Origin: UBA961 sp049317525
GTDB lineage: Bacteria; Bacteroidota; Ignavibacteria; Kapaibacteriales; UBA961
Direction of reading: 5' to 3'
Length of the DNA stretch: 10,070 bases
NCBI GenBank assembly: GCA_049317525.1
Contig: JBMOIC010000043.1
Location: forward strand, 1 to 10,070
The position numbers and the translations under genes were made by a program. The number at the start of each line of letters is the position of its first letter. Position 1 is the stretch's first letter. The notes under the pieces were generated by a model. That model searched no databases, was not told where the DNA came from, and saw only the letters and a list, made by a program, of their open reading frames with translations. Shown in pieces: positions 8,005-10,070 of the stretch.

Positions 8005-8065
8005 GTTTCCACATATGTTTTTCAACAATGTTAATAACTTGTGTAAAAAAAAACTTTGTGGATAA
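8005..8065. other. Cluster of five DnaA-box-like 9-mers (possible oriC or DnaA-controlled site)
   Basis: In the 147-base gap before rplM five 9-mers resemble the DnaA box TTATNCACA. Plus-strand: GTTTCCACA (8005-8013) and TTTTCAACA (8019-8027), each 7 of 9 against TTATCCACA. Minus-strand: TTATTAACA (8029-8037), one mismatch; TTTTACACA (8040-8048), one mismatch; and TTATCCACA (8057-8065), perfect. The second and third face each other with 1 nt between them. The run AAAAAAAAA at 8045-8053 adds an AT-rich stretch. The perfect box overlaps the TTTG promoter box of rplM. Box density and orientation resemble a small replication origin, but no dnaA or dnaN gene is nearby in the window and the region is short for an oriC. 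Confidence 0.55.
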
Positions 8066-8085
8066 CTTTTAATGTCTTATTTTTG
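8055..8085 (+). promoter_or_regulatory. rplM-rpsI operon promoter, Bacteroidota type
   Basis: TTTG at 8055-8058 and TATTTTTG at 8078-8085 are separated by 19 nt and match the Bacteroidota -33 TTTG and -7 TAnnTTTG elements and their spacing. Transcription would begin near 8090, leaving a leader of about 35-40 nt before the rplM GTG. The upstream box overlaps a perfect DnaA box, so DnaA binding could affect this promoter. It is the best promoter match in the window. Confidence 0.75.
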
Positions 8086-8101
8086 CCAGCTCTATAAGAG
8101 T

Positions 8102-8120
8102 TCCTTATTTCAAGCAAGGA
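8102..8120 (+). promoter_or_regulatory. Small hairpin that pairs the rplM Shine-Dalgarno sequence
   Basis: TCCTT (8102-8106) can pair with AAGGA (8116-8120), the Shine-Dalgarno sequence of rplM, across a 9-base loop. An alternative upstream stem, AGCTCT (8088-8093) with AGAGTT (8097-8102, one G-U pair), would compete for base 8102. This could tune rplM translation; the stem is short and may also be chance. Confidence 0.3.
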
Positions 8121-8126
8121 TTAGAA

Positions 8127-8585
8127 GTGATATTATCCGGTAAAATTACGAAGTCTGTACGCGAACAAGATGTTATAGCAAAATGGCATATTGTTGATGC
8201 AGAAGGCAAAACATTGGGTAGATTAGCCTCCCAAGTAGCATTCCTTATCAGAGGCAAGCATAAGCCTGACTTTACACCTCATGTTGATTGTGGTGATTTT
8301 GTTATTGTTATCAATGCTGCCCAGATAAAAGTTAAAGGCAAACGAGAAGAACAAAAAGAATATTTCCATTATACTGGGTATCCAGGTGGCGATCGCTATC
8401 GCTCTTTTAAGGATCTTGTTGTAAGCAAGCCTGAAGAAGTTATAGAATTAGCGGTAAGAGGTATGCTTCCAAAGAATGCTTTAGGCCGTAAGATGGGTAA
8501 AAAACTTAAAGTATATGCAGGTGCAGAGCATCCTCATATTGCCCAAGAGCCAAAAGAATTTATCCTCAAACATAGTGCTGAATAA
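8127..8585 (+). CDS. rplM: Large ribosomal subunit protein L13 (uL13)
   Basis: A 152-residue protein of the 50S subunit that binds 23S rRNA early in assembly. Conserved stretches are WHIVDAEGKTLGRLASQVA at 20-38, RGKHKPDFTPHVDCGDFVIV at 42-61 and the L13 signature region RGMLPKNALGRKMGKKLKVY at 111-130. The N-terminal lead of about 18 residues before the conserved tryptophan is like that of Bacteroidota homologues. The start is a GTG at 8127 with a full AAGGA Shine-Dalgarno sequence six nucleotides upstream, which decides it. It is the first gene of the rplM-rpsI operon, with 15 nt to rpsI. Confidence 0.98.
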   Translation: MILSGKITKSVREQDVIAKWHIVDAEGKTLGRLASQVAFLIRGKHKPDFTPHVDCGDFVIVINAAQIKVKGKREEQKEYFHYTGYPGGDRYRSFKDLVVSKPEEVIELAVRGMLPKNALGRKMGKKLKVYAGAEHPHIAQEPKEFILKHSAE

Positions 8586-8600
8586 AAACTAGAGTAATAT

Positions 8601-8987
8601 ATGAATAATATCACAGCTACCGGACGTCGTAAGACAGCAGTTGCGCAGGTAAGAATGTTACCTGGCACCGGTAAAGTAATGGTTAACAAATCTCCAATTG
8701 AAGAGTATTTTCCGGTTGAATTTAATCGCCGTGAAGCACTTCGCCCACTTGAGACAGTAAGTATGGATGGTAAGTTTGACTTACACATAAAGGCTACAGG
8801 TGGTGGTAAAAGTGGTCAAGCTGGTGCTATTCGTTTGGGTGTTGCACGTGCGCTTATTGATTTTGATGGTGAACTTCGCCCTCAGCTTCATACTGCAGGT
8901 TTTCTTACTCGCGATCCTAGAATGGTAGAGCGTAAGAAATATGGACAGAAAAAAGCTCGTAAGCGTTTCCAGTTCTCAAAGCGTTAA
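8601..8987 (+). CDS. rpsI: Small ribosomal subunit protein S9 (uS9)
   Basis: A 128-residue protein of the 30S subunit whose basic C-terminal tail reaches toward the P-site tRNA anticodon. The start ATGRRKTAVAQVRML (residues 5-19), the central ATGGGKSGQAGAIRLGVARA (65-84) and the tail KKYGQKKARKRFQFSKR (112-128), ending in the conserved SKR, identify it, and the length is normal. The ATG follows the rplM stop by 15 nt with a weak GAG six nucleotides upstream, so the two genes form the usual co-transcribed pair. A strong terminator lies 22 nt after the stop. Confidence 0.98.
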   Translation: MNNITATGRRKTAVAQVRMLPGTGKVMVNKSPIEEYFPVEFNRREALRPLETVSMDGKFDLHIKATGGGKSGQAGAIRLGVARALIDFDGELRPQLHTAGFLTRDPRMVERKKYGQKKARKRFQFSKR

Positions 8988-9009
8988 TTCGACAAATATA
9001 TTGGCATTT

Positions 9010-9040
9010 ACCTCATCTTCTTTTTGTAGATGAGGTTTTT
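9010..9040 (+). terminator. Rho-independent terminator of the rplM-rpsI operon
   Basis: A perfect 9-bp stem, ACCTCATCT (9010-9018) with AGATGAGGT (9028-9036), encloses a 9-base loop and is followed by a T run (9036-9040). It separates rpsI from rpsB, so rpsB needs its own promoter. Confidence 0.9.
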
Positions 9041-9222
9041 GCTTGTTAAGTGAAGATACATAAATTTCTCTTTTTGAATGACAATGTATCGTATCAAAGG
9101 TAGCAATCGCTATCAAACTAATAATCATGCATTGTGATTATATCATTTGTGGCTTTGATAAAAAGTTTGTGATATAAGATGATCAGTGCAGTAGTAAACA
9201 ACTAATTTATGGAGTTTGCCCA
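9041..9222 (+). promoter_or_regulatory. Non-coding leader and promoter region of rpsB
   Basis: No gene is supported in these 182 bases. They hold a perfect inverted repeat, ATAATCA (9121-9127) and TGATTAT (9135-9141), with a 7-base spacer; a smaller one, TAGC and GCTA (9101-9104 and 9109-9112); and TATCAAA at 9092 and 9111 with its complement TTTGATA at 9154. Since rpsI is terminated upstream, the rpsB promoter must lie here. TATAAG at 9173-9178 is a possible -10, but no full TAnnTTTG or well-spaced TTTG pair was found. The repeats could be parts of a structured leader, a regulator site, or chance in AT-rich DNA. Confidence 0.4.
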
Positions 9223-10070
9223 ATGGCAACAGAATCAACAGTCGAAGCCCTTCTAGAATCAGGTGCCCATTTTGGCCATCTTACCCGTCGTTGGAATCCT
9301 AAAATGCGCAAGTTCATTTATACAGAGCGCAATGGGATTCACATTATTGATTTACGTAAAACAAAAATTCTATTAGATATTGCCCGTGAAACTGCTTTTG
9401 AAGCAGCAAGCATGGGAAAAGTTGTATTATTTGTTGGTACTAAAAGCCAAGCAAAAGATGCGATTCAAAATGCTGCAAAGCGTTGTGGCTCATATTATGT
9501 TTCAGAACGTTGGTTAGGAGGAATGCTTACTAATTTTCCAACTATTCGCAAAAGTATCAAAAGGCTTGTAGCTATTGATAAAATGGAAGCTGATGGAACA
9601 TTTGAAAAGTTTACAAAAAAAGAACGTTTAATGTTAAATCGTGAGCGTGAGCGTTTACGTAAAGTTTTTGGTGGTATAGAAGAAATGACACGTATACCAG
9701 GCATCATTTTCTTGGTAGACGTTAAAAAAGAACATATTGCAATTCAAGAAGCAGATAAACTTGGTATTTCCGTAATTGGTGTTGTAGATACAAATTGCGA
9801 TCCTGATACAGTACATTATCCAATTCCAGCAAATGATGATTCAATTAAGACAATTGAATTAATATCTGAAACTTTAGCTGATGCTATTTTAGAAGGCCGT
9901 GAAATTGCTAAGCAAAAAGCTGCTGAAGCAGGAGTTTCAGGTGAAAGAGCAGCAAAAGAAAACGAAATGGAAGATGATGGAAAAGGCAATCGTAGAATGC
10001 GTCAACGTCGTAATAATGCACCAGCACCTGGTGGTCAAAAACCTACTTTTGTTCCCCCTCCAGCAGCAAA
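9223..10070 (+). CDS. rpsB: Small ribosomal subunit protein S2 (uS2), runs off right edge
   Basis: Open through the end of the window with 282 codons visible. S2 binds the 30S head-body junction and is needed to recruit bS1 where that protein is present. Conserved stretches are LLESGAHFGHLTRRWNPKM at 10-28, GIHIIDLRKT at 38-47, FVGTKSQAKDAI at 70-81, the signature RWLGGMLTNF at 96-105, and VVDTNCDPDTVHYPIPANDD at 187-206. From about residue 235 the sequence becomes a low-complexity tail rich in charged residues, then Ala, Pro and Gly, as in the extended S2 tails of several phyla; its end lies outside the window. The ATG at 9223 has GGAG 8 nt upstream. An ATG at 9209 is in another frame. In most bacteria tsf follows, but it is not visible here. 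Confidence 0.97.
   Translation, partial: MATESTVEALLESGAHFGHLTRRWNPKMRKFIYTERNGIHIIDLRKTKILLDIARETAFEAASMGKVVLFVGTKSQAKDAIQNAAKRCGSYYVSERWLGGMLTNFPTIRKSIKRLVAIDKMEADGTFEKFTKKERLMLNRERERLRKVFGGIEEMTRIPGIIFLVDVKKEHIAIQEADKLGISVIGVVDTNCDPDTVHYPIPANDDSIKTIELISETLADAILEGREIAKQKAAEAGVSGERAAKENEMEDDGKGNRRMRQRRNNAPAPGGQKPTFVPPPAA

Noticed and set aside
7802..8014. Minus-strand open frame of 70 codons spanning the end of the methyltransferase gene
   Set aside because: It is antisense to the conserved SpoU motif 3 and runs into the DnaA-box region; no family is recognised.
9078..9137. A 19-codon plus-strand frame in the rpsB leader, beginning MTMYRIKGSN
   Set aside because: There is no Shine-Dalgarno sequence before its ATG, it is very short, and it overlaps inverted repeats that explain the region as well; likely chance.
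9495..9707. Minus-strand open frame of 70 codons within rpsB
   Set aside because: It is entirely inside the well-conserved S2 coding sequence and has no features of its own.

Overview
The window is AT-rich chromosomal DNA (G+C roughly one third) carrying housekeeping genes packed on both strands, from a bacterium that I place in the Bacteroidota or the wider FCB group. The evidence is four intergenic matches to the Bacteroidota sigma-A promoter element TAnnTTTG (one with a TTTG box 19 nt upstream), a seryl-tRNA synthetase whose motif 2 reads FRREAGSYGKD, and the order rplM-rpsI-rpsB. Many starts also have clear Shine-Dalgarno sequences, which is uncommon in core Bacteroidia and hints at a deeper-branching lineage. 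I cannot name a species. No mobile element, CRISPR array, tRNA or rRNA gene was seen.

Left part (1-2199, minus strand): the N-terminal part of a YifB/ComM-type AAA+ ATPase runs off the left edge. Upstream of it, in the same direction, is a two-gene envelope-stress unit: a small PspC-domain membrane protein followed 1 nt later by a LiaF-like membrane protein with a repetitive beta-rich C-terminal domain.

Middle (2311-7979): an M16-family peptidase homologue that has lost its zinc-binding residues converges on an EamA/DMT transporter, their stop codons 2 nt apart. Divergent from the transporter is serS, which converges on a membrane fatty-acid desaturase; the two share one bidirectional terminator. 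Divergent from the desaturase is a SpoU/TrmH-family RNA 2'-O-methyltransferase.

Right part (7980-10070, plus strand): ribosomal protein genes rplM and rpsI form an operon closed by a strong terminator. After a 182-base non-coding leader comes rpsB, which runs off the right edge. The 147-base gap before rplM holds the most interesting signal: a row of five DnaA-box-like 9-mers, one of them a perfect TTATCCACA, beside a poly-A run and overlapping the rplM promoter. It could be a replication origin or a DnaA-controlled promoter.

I found no convincing new multi-gene system. The candidates worth a second look are the DnaA-box cluster, the orphan inactive M16 protein and the repeat-bearing LiaF-like protein.
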